The notes under the pieces are model-generated. The model did no database searches. It saw nothing but the letters and a program-made list of their open reading frames with translations, and was not told the origin of the DNA. From NCBI GenBank assembly GCA_025917655.1, contig CP084611.1, positions 4,402,001-4,466,000 of the forward strand: a DNA stretch of 64,000 nt, given 5' to 3'. The stretch is from Chlorella sorokiniana (taxonomy: Eukaryota > Chlorophyta > Trebouxiophyceae > Chlorellales > Chlorellaceae). Made by a program: the position numbers and the translations under genes. This document shows positions 24,791 to 37,100 of the stretch, piece after piece; position 1 is the stretch's first letter; every line of letters starts with the position of its first letter.

Positions 24791-25456
24791 GCAGTAGGGC
24801 GGCGTCAACGGCGCGGGCACAGCACCAGTTGCCTACCATCCATCATCCTCCCCTCAGCATTGAAACTCCCTGTATTCCAATCAACCCGTGATACCTTGAT
24901 ACATAGATAACATGAACTGCGTGTAGCACATCCTGATTCCATGATCTGTCATTCTTGATTCCTTGATTCTTACTGATTGCTGGCCGGTCTCGCCGTGCAC
25001 TTACCGCCCCCATTGCCTCATGTGTTTTCCTGGCCTGGTGCACTGCACTTGTGCCCAGCACTTGATGTTACAAAACAAAGCAACGAGGCAGGGTACACCC
25101 TTGACAGGGGATGGGCACGCTGCAGCATGAGCAGCGGTACAGGAATGGAAGTGGATCTCGTAGCAGAGTACAGAGCCTAGCACGAGGCAGAGACGTCACG
25201 GAAAGTGTCAGTGGTGGGCAGCAACCAGCCAACAGTACAAAAGCTTGGCTGCAATACAAATCAGGGCAAGCCACAAAGTGCACAGCGAGCAATGCAAGTC
25301 AAGAAATGTGCGCAAGCAAAACCATTCAAGGTGACAAACGCGACATCGCGGCTGGCTCTGTGTGAGGGGGGCCTGGGTGTGTGAAGCAAGTCAAGTGACG
25401 GCCTCCAGGTGCCTGCGCGATGCAGGCCGCAAAATCGCGGCGTAGAGCACTCCAGG
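24791..25456. other. Convergent 3' region between TPR protein and GTPase
   Basis: About 665 bases with markedly lower GC, holding the 3' untranslated regions of two convergent genes. It includes the short near-repeats gattccatgatct/gattccttgattc near 24935-24970. No coding exon was recognised. Confidence 0.5.
25068..25072 (-). promoter_or_regulatory. TGTAA polyadenylation signal of the GTPBP-like gene
   Basis: TTACA on the plus strand is TGTAA on the minus strand, about 385 bases past the GTPase stop codon. It is the nearest such signal in the right orientation. Confidence 0.45.
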
Positions 25457-28400
25457 TCAGCCGTGGTGGCTGCGTGCCCAGGGGTGCGCGGCGGCAACGT
25501 AGCCGGCTGCTGCAATGCGCCCGGTGGTGTGGTCTCTGACAATCAGGCGCGCCCCTTCCACCAGCCACTCTGCAGCCAGCGTGCGCGGTGTGATGATTAC
25601 TGTGGGTGGGTGGGTGGATGGGTGGGGGTGGGGTGGGGATGGGGGAGGGGCAGGGGCGCAGGTGGTAGCGGCAGATGAGGCAAGCAGCAGCAAGCGTGTG
25701 AAACAGGAGGGGGGATTTGCATGAGAGCTCCCCAGACAGCCCGGCGGCTGCAGCTGCGTGCTTGCCTGGCTGGTGCATGAAGCTGAGCGTGACCGCCGCC
25801 ACGCACCCCACGTCCTCGCTGGGCGCCGCCGCGCGCTGCTGCTCCAGCGCTGCCGCCAGCTGCAGCCCGCCTGCGCCACTGGCTGCCACCGGCGTCGCCG
25901 CGCCGCCGCGCCGCCGCTGCTGCCGGCGCCGGAAGCGGATGCTCCGCCGGCGGTGCCCCGCGGCGGCAGCGCATGCGGCAAGAGCACGCCGGCAGCGGCC
26001 ACGGCGCCCGCCAACTGGGCCGGGTCAAAGGCGTGGTGCGCTGTGCCCGCTGTGCTGCCGCCGCGCGTAGCATGGTCGCTGCCGCCAGAGGGCTCGCCCA
26101 GCAGGTCCAGCCCGGCAAGCAAGTCCTCCTCCAGCCCCAGGCACCCCCTGCTCCTGCCCCTCCTCCCGCCCTATCAAGTCGCTGCCATGCATGGCAGCGG
26201 GCCCAGCAGGCCCAGCAGGCCCAGCGGGCCCAGCGGGCCCAACAGGCAGCGCCAGCTCCCGCATCGCCGCCACCTGCGCTGCCTGCCGGATGCTGCCGCA
26301 GTGCACCACCGGCACGTAAGCGGCCAAGCGGCGCCGAGAGGGGGCGCGGGCCAGCCGCCCAGGCGCCGCGCTTCCCAGCCGCGCCCCGCCCGGGCAGCTG
26401 CCGGCGGCGGCTGCCTCGGCGGGCGCGTGGGGCGGCACTACAGGCTCCGCTCCGTCCTCCTCCTCGTCTCCCGGTGGGAAGCAGCCTGCAAGGGGCAGGC
26501 GGGCGCCAGCACAGCCTCAGATCGGCACACAGCTCTCACTGTCGGCTCATCACACCAGGCGCCATCCGCCCGCGAGGGCCGCCACGTCCTGGCGAGCCCT
26601 GGCAGGCAAGCGGTGCCTGAGGCTGGCCAGCTGCCGCCGCGGCGGGCGGGCAGCAGGGGGCGGCACCCACCCACCACCTGTGAGCACCCACCTGAGAGCA
26701 GGCCGCGCGGGGCCAGCAGCCGCCCAGCAGCACCAGAACAGCCTCGAAGCGGGAGCAGGGCGTGGGGGCCAGGCAGGGGTCCAGCAGCACAGCTCCCTGC
26801 AGGGCGGCAGGGCGGCGTGGCGGCATAAGGGCAGGGCGGCGTGGCGGCATCCCACAGAGGGGCACACGCTGGATGAAGCCGTTGGCAGGCAGCGAGGAGG
26901 CTGCGCTTTGCAGAACCACGCACGGCGAGCAGCTGTGTCTGTTCTGCGCATGCTGGAGCCACGGCGGCCGCTCTTTCACACCGCGGGCGCACCTTGCGGG
27001 GCCTGGGCGCCGCAGCGCCGCTGCCCATTGAGGCGAGCTGCGGCGATGAGCCGGCGGCGGATGGCGGCAGGGCCCCCGCCGACCCCGCCAGCTGTGCTGT
27101 CAGGGAGCTGAGGGGGAGGGAGGCTGGGCCGCGGATGGCCAGCGGCGGCGTGCCGCCCGCCCCCACAGACCGTGCCATCCAGGCGTGCAGGCAGCCCGCG
27201 CTGTCGCCCCGCGCCGGAAGCAGCGGCTCCCCGCTGGCAGAGCCGCCGGGGCGGCACCTGCGCCGCCGGCGCCGCTGGCGTCGGCGTCGCCGCCCCCAGC
27301 CGCCTCGCCGCCGCCGTCCAGCGGCTGTACTGCCAGGGTGGCGTGCTGGCCCCGCGCCGCCACTTGGACATCCACTTTGGAGCGGTGAATGCCGGTGACG
27401 GCCACACGCGGCGGAAGGCACCCCCTTCCAGCGGCCCCAGCAGCAGCTGCTGCCCCATGCGCAGCGACCCAGCCACCACCGTGCCGCTGTAAACTGCGGC
27501 AGGCAGGGCAAAGGCGGCGGGAGGGGTGGGTGTGGGTGTAGGTGTGTTTGAGCGTGTGTGTTGGGGGGTGGGTGGTGGTGGGGGGGCGCTAGAGGACAGC
27601 GCCACTGAGGGCAGGGAGAAGGGGCGGGGTCCGATACACAAAGGACCAGGGGCAGCGAGGAGGCGCCCGGCACGGCTGCGGGCAGCGCGCCTGTGCCGAC
27701 GTCTGCCACCTCGAAGCTGCCGTCGATCTGAAAATGCGCGGCTTCGTCGCCGGGCTGCGGCGGCGCCGGCTGCAGCCAGCCCTGCATGCTGGCTTGGCAG
27801 CTGCGCGGCTGGTCGCCGCCGCAGGGCGGAAGGGCGGAGAAGTAGGCGTGCAGCAGCTGCAGGCTGGCGCCCGTCACAGCCGACACCGGGAAGAGCGGCA
27901 CCCGCAGCGGCGCCCCCAGCGACGCCACAGCGCTCAGCCGGGCCTCCCCCGCCAGCTGCCGCGCCTGCTCCTCCGACTGAACCAGCGGCGCCAGTGCGGC
28001 GGGATCCTCCACAGCGCCGCCGCCCTGCCGCACGGCTGCAGCCAGCAGGCTCCTGGGAAAGGGGGAAAGGCGGCAACCGGCATGCAAGGCGAGGTCGGCC
28101 CCACAAGCAGCAGCGACGGCGCGCAGAGAGGAGCATCAAGCAGGCGGGAAGCGCGGGTTCAGCAGCGCGGGTGGTTCCGGAGGCGACGAATGGAAGCGGT
28201 GAACAGCGAAGCAGCGGCCAGCGTGGCCGCAGAGAAGCGCCCCACCGGATGTCGTCGGCCGCCGCCGCAACCGCCGCCTCCCCCGCCAGGTCGGCCTTGG
28301 TGATCGCCACCAGCAGCGGGATGCCCAGCGCCAGCGCCGCCGCCAGGTGCTCCCTCGTCGCCCACGGCACGCCTGGGTGTTTGGGTTGGTTGGGTTAAGT

Positions 28401-28885
28401 TGGATGTGAGGGGGTAGGAAGGGAGGGGAACCTGGGACTGCTTCTGGGGGGCTAGGATGGCCGCCCGTGGAGCAACTCGCAGCCGCCCTCCCGCCCTTCA
28501 ACATTGGACGCCCCTCCCCTCGACCTCCCGTGACACACAGCAGGGCAGACTGAAGTCTACACAAGCACAACCAAACCGCCCTGCACCAGTTCCCTCCAAC
28601 CCACCCACCGCCCTCTCGTCCACCCATCACCCGCACAAGCCCCCCCACACACACAGCACCCCCACGCCCACAGCAGCGCACCCGCCACCGCCGACACGCA
28701 GAGCAGGACGTGGTCGGGCAGCATGGCGGTGAGGCCGTGCAGCAGCGTCTTGGAGAAGCGCTCGTGGCCGCCCAGGTCGAAGAAGCGCAGCATGCGGGAG
28801 GCGGAGGCAGCGGCCTCGGCGGGGGTCAGGCTGGACAGGCCCAGGTAGTTGAGCACGCGGCCTGCGTGGGGTGGGTGGGTGTGTT

Positions 28886-28917
<32 letters not shown>

Positions 28918-30342
28918 GTGTGTGTGGGGGGGGTGTTTCACAGATGCAGAGGCAGTGTATGCTTGTGTTAAGGTGGCTGTGCGTGCCCGAGGTTGGTGTG
29001 CAGGGGCGGCAGACGGGGAAACGGAGGGGGAAAGGGGTCAATGTGCCAGCCGCGCAACGCAGCCCAGCCGCGGGCTCACCCTGCACATCGTAGCAGCACT
29101 GCTGGAGGGAGACGGAGGAGGTGTGGCCCGACTCGCACTCGTGCTGCGCAGCGCGGCAAGGGGAGGCGAGGGGTGTGCATCGGCGGCTGAGAGCCCAAGC
29201 CTCCTCGCTGGCTTCCTCCCCGCGAGTCGCCGTTGTCTGCCGCAAATGAGCCGCCGCTGCACCCTGGCAGTTCCTCTCCCCGCTCTGCGCCCCACATCAT
29301 GTTCCCAGCCCTCAGCCTTCACACCTTGTGTCGGAACACTCTCAGCCGCGCCGACCCTCGCCCGTTGTCCAGCAGCGGGCGCCGCCCGCGCCGTGGCACA
29401 GCACCCCCACCAGCGTGGACTTGCCGCTGTCCACGCCCCCAGCCACCGCCACGCGCACGTCGTCGTAGCGAGGCGCGGGCGCCGCGGCGCGCACCAGGCG
29501 CACCACGGCGCAGCGGCGGCCTCGCGGGCGCCGGGGGCGTCTGCAGCACTTCCGCCTCCGCGCCCACCTCAGCAGCCATGGCCTACGGGCAGCCAGGGAG
29601 CCTGATCTGGGCCCCGCAGCGCATCCCTGGGACATCCACAAGCGCGGCAGGCAGGGCAGGACAGGGCACCGCAGGTGGGGGGCCCGCAGCAGCAACGCCA
29701 GAGAACAGTGGAGTGGCAGCGGCGCTACGACGCACCGACCCAGCCCTCACCTGCAGCACCTCCAGGGAGGCCGCCAGGTCAGCGGCATCCAGCCCCGAGG
29801 GTGACCGTTGTCCTCCACCCCCAGCGCATACAGGCACTCCCCGACCCCTCAGACAGCCGCCAGTTGAGCTGCGTGACCTGCGGCGGGGCGGCAGCGAGCG
29901 GCGGGTGGACGGCGTGGATGCCACCGGGCGCAGGCCCCATGGCGTCAGCCTGAGCAGTGCTCCCGGCAGCCTGGGAGGACACCGATGTGCAATGTGCTGC
30001 AGCGGCGCCCCTCAGGTAGGGGCCGCACCCTGCCCCGGCCCCCCTCCCTGCAAGCTTTGTGCCGCCGCTCACCAGCTGCTGGAAGCGGGAGGGCGTGGGG
30101 TCCAGCAGGCGCAGCTTGTACTCCACGTGGCCCACCTCCTGCTCCACCGGCAGCAGCCCCGGCCCCGAGAAGCAGGCCTCGTTGCGGCGCTGCAGCGCGT
30201 ACGCTCGCAGGTGCGGCGGCAGCTCGCGCGGCGCCACCCCAGCTGCGCCTCCAGCGCCGCCGCCTCCTCGCCATCCAGCTCGGCCAGCTCCGCGGCAGCC
30301 TGGCGCCGCTTCTCTCGGTTGCGCACCTTGAGGCTGCCAGAC
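25457..30342 (-). CDS. GTPBP1/GTPBP2-type translational GTPase
   Basis: Elongation-factor-like GTPase of the GTPBP1/2 family; animal members act in mRNA surveillance and ribosome rescue. Early exons read GSLKVRNREKRRQAAAELAE, VGHVEYKLRLLDPTPSRFQQ and TQLNWRLSEG, the family N-terminus. G motifs follow: P-loop VAVAGGVDSGKSTLVGVL, switch exon HECESGHTSSVSLQQCCYD, DLGGHERF (DxxG), AITKADL (G4) and FPVSAVTGASL (G5). The beta-barrel exons include YSGTVVAGSLRMGQQLLLGP and VVHCGSIRQAAQV, ending VEGARLIVRDHTTGRIAAAG. The last intron (25600-25765) has a GC donor. The protein is expanded by Ala/Gly/Pro-rich inserts, including a Gly-Pro-Ala repeat. One base is lost at the C run 30237-30240. The exon beginning at 30342 follows an acceptor; the initiating exon, probably within the next 250 bases, was not resolved. 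Confidence 0.82.
26196..26240 (-). repeat. 9-bp tandem repeat encoding Gly-Pro-Ala
   Basis: Five nine-base units (agcaggccc/agcgggccc) inside the GTPase gene. On the coding strand they give a short collagen-like GPAGPA run beside the conserved VVHCGSIRQAAQV segment, probably a surface-loop expansion by slippage. Confidence 0.75.
28883..28925. repeat. GTT/GGT/GT microsatellite in a GTPase intron
   Basis: About five GTT units run directly into GGT and then GT units, within an intron of the GTPBP-like gene. Simple-sequence slippage is the likely origin. Confidence 0.7.
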
Positions 30343-31127
30343 CTGCAGCAGGGCAGGGGCGCGGGCGCAGGCGGGGGCCGCTCAACTGAGGGACATGGGG
30401 GTGGCGTGCGGCGGCGCGCGGCGGCGCAATCCTTGGGCAAGCAAGCCTGGGATGGAAGGTTGATTCGACGATTCGATATGGCAGTACTCCACGCTGCGGC
30501 GACAAGACCGGTTCTATAAAAGCAGCAAAGTCCCGCCTCAAAGTCTGGCAACCACTTCAGCCCGCTGGCGCCTTGAACAGCTGAGCATCACATGCATCGC
30601 TCACTTCTTATGCTTTTGTTTTGGAGGACTGCCACATGTGAACAAATACTGGGCGGGCGGACTCCGCCCGAACGACTCGAGCTGCTCAAAATCGAACATT
30701 TCGCCGCGCTCTTCGAGTGATCATGGGTGCTATAATGTATCTCTGCAGCGTTTGCATGTCGGGCCCTTCAGGAGGCCTGTCCTCATCCTCTCTTCGGCTG
30801 ACATGGCGGGGAGCGGCCGCAGCGCCAGGTGTGCTGTTGCAGCAGAGCCTGCAGCGTTCATCTGACAGGCCATGGCAGCAGATTACCATTAGGAACGTTT
30901 GTCTGAAAGTTTGTGTGGCAAGGAGCCCTGATGGAGTTTTTGGGAAGTCACGGAAGAAAGCAGGCAGCATTGCTCAGTCGCAGGAGGAGAGCACTGCCTG
31001 TGGCATGCCCTGGGGTCTTGGGTTCAAACGGGTGCGGTCAAGCTCGTCGTAGCCATGGACAACACGACTAAAGATGCGGGGGGAAGCTTGCGGGGCCGCT
31101 GCCGCCACGGCCGGCCCCCGAGCGGCC
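30343..31127. other. Intergenic region between the GTPase and callose synthase
   Basis: This stretch should contain the GTPase first exon and promoter (minus strand) and the 3' end of the callose synthase transcript. A plus-strand TATAAAAG lies at 30515-30522 with a small ORF 70 bases further on (listed separately). No other coding structure was recognised. Confidence 0.45.
30592..30720 (+). CDS. Candidate 42-residue small protein
   Basis: A short ORF from ATG to TGA, 70 bases downstream of a TATAAAAG box on the same strand. The peptide has a hydrophobic start (MHRSLLMLLFW) and a helix-like end (PPERLELLKIEHFAALFE). I do not recognise it. The TATA box and protein-like composition are suggestive, but length alone makes chance possible. 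It could also be the first exon of a longer transcript, since the following sequence contains splice-like motifs. Confidence 0.2.
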   Translation: MHRSLLMLLFWRTATCEQILGGRTPPERLELLKIEHFAALFE

Positions 31128-34100
31128 TCAAGCCTTCTTCTCGGCAGACAGCTCCTTGATCACCTCGTCCTTGAGCGTCTTCTTGGAGCGCTCAGAGGCG
31201 CGGTCCACGTAGGAGGTGAGGTAGTTGGCCTCCAGCAGGCGCGGCGCTGCGGCGCAGGGACCAGGGAGCAGCAGCAGGCTCGCATCGCGCAGCGGCCAAC
31301 CGCTTGCCAGCCGGCCAGCAAGCAGAGGGGGAGCCCGCATCCCCGGAGCCTACTGGCCCCGTAGCACTCGCCACGCGCGCACCTCGAGCGCCTTGGCGAA
31401 CTTCATGTTGAAGAGGAGGGCGCCCTGCACCTTGTCCACGACGAAGATGAAGGAAAGCAGGAAGAGGAAAGCGAAGAGGAAGTAGCCCAGGAACCAGTCC
31501 AGCATGCTGCGGGGAGTGGAGGGTGTGAAGCCGCGAGGAGCACACACGCCAGCAGCCCCGCTGCGCAAGACGCGCAACAACGGAAGCTGTTGCCCTCCCG
31601 GCTGGCTGCTGGCAGGATGCACACCCATGCTCACCGGTAGGCGCCGTCCACGATGCGGCGCGCCAGCAGCGAGCGGCGGAAGCCAAACAGCAGGACTTGC
31701 ACCAAAAAGGCTGCGCCGCTGAAGTTGGCCAGCAGGATGAGGATGAGGTTCTTGATGCCCAGGCCCACCGAGAGTGCGTCAGGGATGAAGATGATGATGC
31801 AGACCTGGGGAGGCGGGGTGGGTGACGGAGCAGGGGGGTCCATGAGGCGCGAGAGGGGGGGCACACTGGAGGGATGGGAACAGCCAGGCCATCCGGCGAG
31901 AGATGAACAGGAGCAGAGGGACAAGCGGAGCAGCCTGCAGCGCATCGCGGCTCCAACCTCGGCCGCCGCTCACCAGGAAGGCGATGACGGCCAGCACGAC
32001 AAAGGTGCGCACGAGGCGCCACAGGCGGAACATGTAGCGCTTGAGCAGCATGGTGCGGATGATCCACACGACCACCATGCAGCCCCAGAAGCCGCCGCTG
32101 AGGGTGGCAAACACGATCCAGCGGTTGTAGGTGGTGTTGTCGAGGCGGGTGATGGAGGCAACCACCAGCAGCGCGGTGGGCACCGCAACCAGGATGCCAC
32201 GCACGGCGTTGGCAATCGGGTTGAGCTGAGTCTGGGCCTCGTTGCGAGCCTTCTCCAGCTGGGTCTTGTTCCAGGAAAACCTGCATCCCAGGAGGGATGC
32301 AGGCGAAGCCAGTTGAGGGAGGCCAGCAGGTGCTCGCGCCATGGGCGACGCTCCCATCGCGCGTCCTGCCAGCCTGCAGCGGAACCTGCCAAGGAGGGGC
32401 ATGTGGGCATGACAAGACCGCCGGACCCACCAGGTGGTGTTGGTGGAGGTGTCGGTGACGTCGTTCATCCACATCAGCCAGGCCTCAAAGTCGTCCTTGC
32501 AGCGCTCCAGCTGGAAGGTCTGGGGTTGAACCAGAAGGGGGACCACAGAATGGACACTGCAACCATCCAGGTTGACCAGCTGATCCCCGCATAACTCTGC
32601 ACAGAGGAAAAAGGGGGGTGTCATCAAAGGCTTACACCAGTGAACGGCACGTCTCATGCTGCGCCCCGCCGCAACAGGCTGCGCAGGGATGCTGCCACCA
32701 CCACCCGGCAGCCACCAGCACCCCCCTCACCGTGCTGTCCACCAGCACGAGAAGAATGGCCAGCAGCAGCAGCTCGGCTGCATAGTAGAGGTGGGAGCGC
32801 GCGTAGCTGGTGTACACCTGCAGCGGGCGAGAGCAAGGGCATCAGTAGGGGGCCAGGCAGGGTCCTGTTGCTGATCAGGCGGGGCCGAGCCGCATGCCTC
32901 TGCATCCCTCGTGCCAGCCCGGCGGCGCGCCTTGACAAAGGTGTTGTGCTTGATGGCGTAGCCGCGCCCGTGGGGATGTACCCAGCGCCGCCGTACTGCA
33001 CATCATTGGTGAAGAAGTAGGCGGTGGTGCGCGAGCGGAAGATGAAGAAGCCCAGGGAGCCTGAGGGGCGGCGGGAAAGGGGGATCCAGGGTTGGGAAGA
33101 CGGTCCATGTTGCGTGTTGTGTGGAGGGGTGGGGGCGCGGGGTATGGGCGCCTGACGGCTGACCACCAGAATCACACAGGGCGTGGTGTGCACTATCCCC
33201 CGGCTCGGGGTGCTCCGCCCCTCGGCGGAAGCTACCCGCAGGCCTTGCACCTCTCCAGCCCCCAAGGCTGCCCAGCCCCTTGTCGGCGCACCCTGGATGA
33301 TCTGCCCGATGATGGTGGCCGCCATCTTCATGAAACCCAGCTCCAGCAGCAGCTCGACGGCGTAGGTGATGATGGAGAACATGCCCAGCTGCACCACCTG
33401 CTGAATCGAAACCGAGGTGGCCTGCCCTGTCAGCACGCTGATCTCCGTCTGCGGGTGGGGGGCAAGGGGGCCACGGCAGGCGATAGGATGGGTGTGCTGG
33501 CATTGTGCGGGCGATCGCGCATCACATGCTCTTGAAGGTGGTGCAGGTAGCCAGACAGACGTGCTGTGGTGATCGGTACGGACCCCAGCTCACCGGATTG
33601 TCTGCAGTAGAGCTGGGGTAAGGCGCCAGGAAGCCTGCGGAAGAGAAGCGGAGCCACACAACGTCGCCAGCCAGCTGGACAGGCAGCTGGCCATCGTAAA
33701 GCACGAAGTCTGGATTGTGATACCCAGCTGGCCTGTTCTCCCTTCTAGCACAGGCACCCTTGCCAACTCTGATGCCGCTAGCCCCATCCACCCACATCGC
33801 TTCCACCCCACCCACTCACCCTCGTTGACGGACAGCCCCATCAGCAGGATGACCCAGATGTTGACGTACACACTGAGCATCACCAGGGCGGTGTTGATAA
33901 AGAAGCCGCAGCCTGAGAGGGAGGACAGGATTGAGAGGAGAAGGACGTTGGCACGGCGGGCGGCAAGCTGGCGGGGCCTGCAAACAGCAATGGCCTGGCC
34001 CGCAGAGGCGGGCTGGCATTGTGTGTGCAACGTGCTGCCGCCAGGCTGGCGAGGCGCACCTGAATGGTAGAAGGCAAGCAAGCGGAAGAAGTCGAGCTGG

Positions 34101-37100
34101 GTGCACAGGCGGTGCACGTCGCGCGACATGACCTGCTCGCCATTGCCACCAGACACCTGCAGGCGCAAGCATGCAGCGCGGCAACACTCATCGACGGACG
34201 GCAAGAAGAGACGAAGCCAATGCGCAGCCGTGCTGGGTGGCCTCCAATTCCAATGGTGTGCATGCAACGCGGTCTGGCCAGGCAACGGTGCCAAGGAATG
34301 ACGCCCTGGCGATGCTGCCTCGCTTCAGCTTGCACGCCCGCGGCGCCCACCTTGGACTCGAAGGAGTTGATGGAGTCGAAGCCCATGTCGCGCCCCTTGC
34401 CCACCGAGATGTACTCCTTGAACTTGACCGCGCCGCTGCGCTGCACCGCGTTGTACCCGGCAAACACGTCCTCGCTGATGTGGAAGGCGCTGCAGGGAAA
34501 CGAGGCGCGCCGAGGGGGCAGGACACAACCCTTTGCGAGGCGGCCGTGCAGCTGGGAGATGAGCGGGCACAGGCCTCGCAGGGCAGGCAAGCAGGGCGGC
34601 CCAGCTGCGACTCCATGGCCCGCTCCCTGGGGCAGGCGGTCGCTGGCTTGGCACGCTCGACGCTCCCGTCGCGCTCAGCTCACCGCGTGGCCTTGGACAC
34701 GCCGCCGCGCGTCATAATGAACAGCTTGTTCCAGAGGTCGGGGTGGCCGTAGTGGAAGCGCACAGAGCCCGGCCACGTCATCACGCGCTGGACGATGGAG
34801 CCAAAGGTGAACTCGGTGGCGGCCGCAAAGCCAGCCAGCGCGCCTGCCAGGGGTCGGAAGGGCAGCGGAAGGTGTGGGTGAGTCGGCGGACGCTTCCCAG
34901 CTGAAAGGACAGCGCGCCTGGTGAGCAGTTGCGGCACCGCTCTGACGAACGGGTACCCGCTGCTGCAGCGCCTCAGCGTGCCCCTCACCCGAGTCCTGGC
35001 TGAATACCCACTCTCGGAAGCCCACCAGCGCCACGGGCTTGTGCCCAAACTCGGGCCTGGTGAAAGTGGGCAAGACCAGGGCGGCACAAGTTGGCTCTCC
35101 ACCCAAACCAGGCCGTGCGACAGGGTGCACAACGCAGGGCAGCCGGGCGATGCTCCCTCCGCAATCCCCCATTCACCCGCCGCCCCCTTTTACGCCGCTC
35201 ACCCCCATCCTCTCCCACCCATCCTTTTCCTGCCGCTTCCCCCATTCTCAACCCCCCTCCCCCACACATACACACCACCCAGACACCCACTATTCCCGCC
35301 GCTCACCACGGGCGCTCCAGGTACTGCTCCCCACCCGCACCAGCGAGTCGCCGCCGCCCAACCCCTCCACCACCAGCGGCAGCTGGCGCCCGCTGGCGGG
35401 TCGCCGGGCCGCCGCCATGGCCGCGCCCGCCGCCGCCGTCAGGTCGTCATGGACGGGTGGGTTGAACTCGTTGATCAGGTTGCGCATCTGAGGGGGGTGC
35501 ACGGATGAGGCAGGCTGGGTGGGTGCCCGGGCACAGCTGCTTGTTGACCACTCCGCTCACAAGGTGTGGCGCATCCAGCTGAAGACACCCTCCTTCGCAA
35601 GCGCACGGTCGACCACTCCAATAAACCACGGTATCCTCACAGCGCACACACACGCACAGAAAACGACGGACAAGCACCACCTTGAGCGCCTCGGCCAGGT
35701 AGTTGTCCTGGTTCATGTCGATGGCCTGCACCACCTCGCCGAAGCAGAAGATGACGGACGCGTTCTGGTTCTCCGGCTTGCCCTCCCCCAGCACCACGCC
35801 GTGCCCCGTCTCGCTGTTCTTGGGCAGGCGGATGCTGCGGGCAGGGAGCGCAACGAGGGCGGTACGTGCGCGTGGGAGTGCACGGATGTGTGTGGGAGGC
35901 AAGGGACCCAGGCGTGAGGGTTGGGGAGAAGCCGTGGACGAAAACGGGGGAAGGCGGCGGTTTGAGTGCATGGTGCGCGCGGGCAGCTGGGTGGCGGGGT
36001 TGGGTGTTGCGGGAGAGCAAGGCCTTGCACGCAGCACACGCGCGGCTGCAAGGAGGAGCTTGTCGCCGCCGCGTGCCCACCGGTAGAGCTCCTGCGTGCC
36101 CTCTGGGTCGCTGGCGGGGGTGCCCACTTGACCGCGGATGAGCACTGTGTACTGGCAGGAGCCCTGCTGGCCGTGGTAGGTGTCGATGAAGGCCACGCGC
36201 AGGGAGGGGTACTGGTGCAGCAGCACGTCCACGCCCCGCGCCAGCCAGCGCCCCTTGGGGCTGCTGCTGTACCGGTTGACGGCGTACACCTGCGTGTGTG
36301 TATGGGTGGGTGGGGGTGGGGGCTTTTGCTGCTGGTGGCACAGGTGCAGCCAAGGGACAAGTGGTGCGCACACCGCAGCGACGCTGGGCAACGCCGTCTC
36401 GCTCCGGCAGTCGACCGCACACGTGCTCCCCACACCCTGAACCCAACGCGGGCATGCACCACTGTTGCAGCCCCCACAGACAGACACCCACCTGGCTGGC
36501 CACCACGTAGGTGAACTTGGAGCGGCACACGTCGTCCACCAGGCTCAGGTACTTGACGTCGCTCATGCCCGGCGGCTGGGGGCACTCCAGGTGGGCCAGC
36601 AGGCGCAGCGCCCTCTCGTACGACATCATGCCCCTGCAGGGCCCGGGCACGCAGAAGCGGCCAGCGGTCAGCGGGAGAGGAGCGCCGCGGCGGCGGCGAT
36701 GGGCGAGGCAGGCTGTGTGCAGGCAAGGTATGCGCAAGGTGGAAAGTCCAATGAAAGGAAGGGCGCTGGGACGGCTGAGGCTTGCCCCCGTGGAGCGGCC
36801 CATCCTTGCCAGACGTCGGCGGCCGCCGCACCTGACCGTCCGCGACAGCAGCTGGCCGCGGTAGGAGGCCCACAGCTGCAGCTCCATCTGTACGTGGTGC
36901 AGCGGCCCGCCCACGTCGAAGTCGGCGTCCGTCACGTGGCTGCACGCAGGTCGGCGCAGCTGCGTCAGATGATCCGTCTAAGGGGCGGGGATGGCCAGCC
37001 GCGCACGGCAGTGCGGGCACGGTACAGCCGTGCCAAGGAGCCTGCCGCGCGCCAACCCCCCCCCACACACATACTCACCGCGGGTCCAGCCCGCCCAGCT

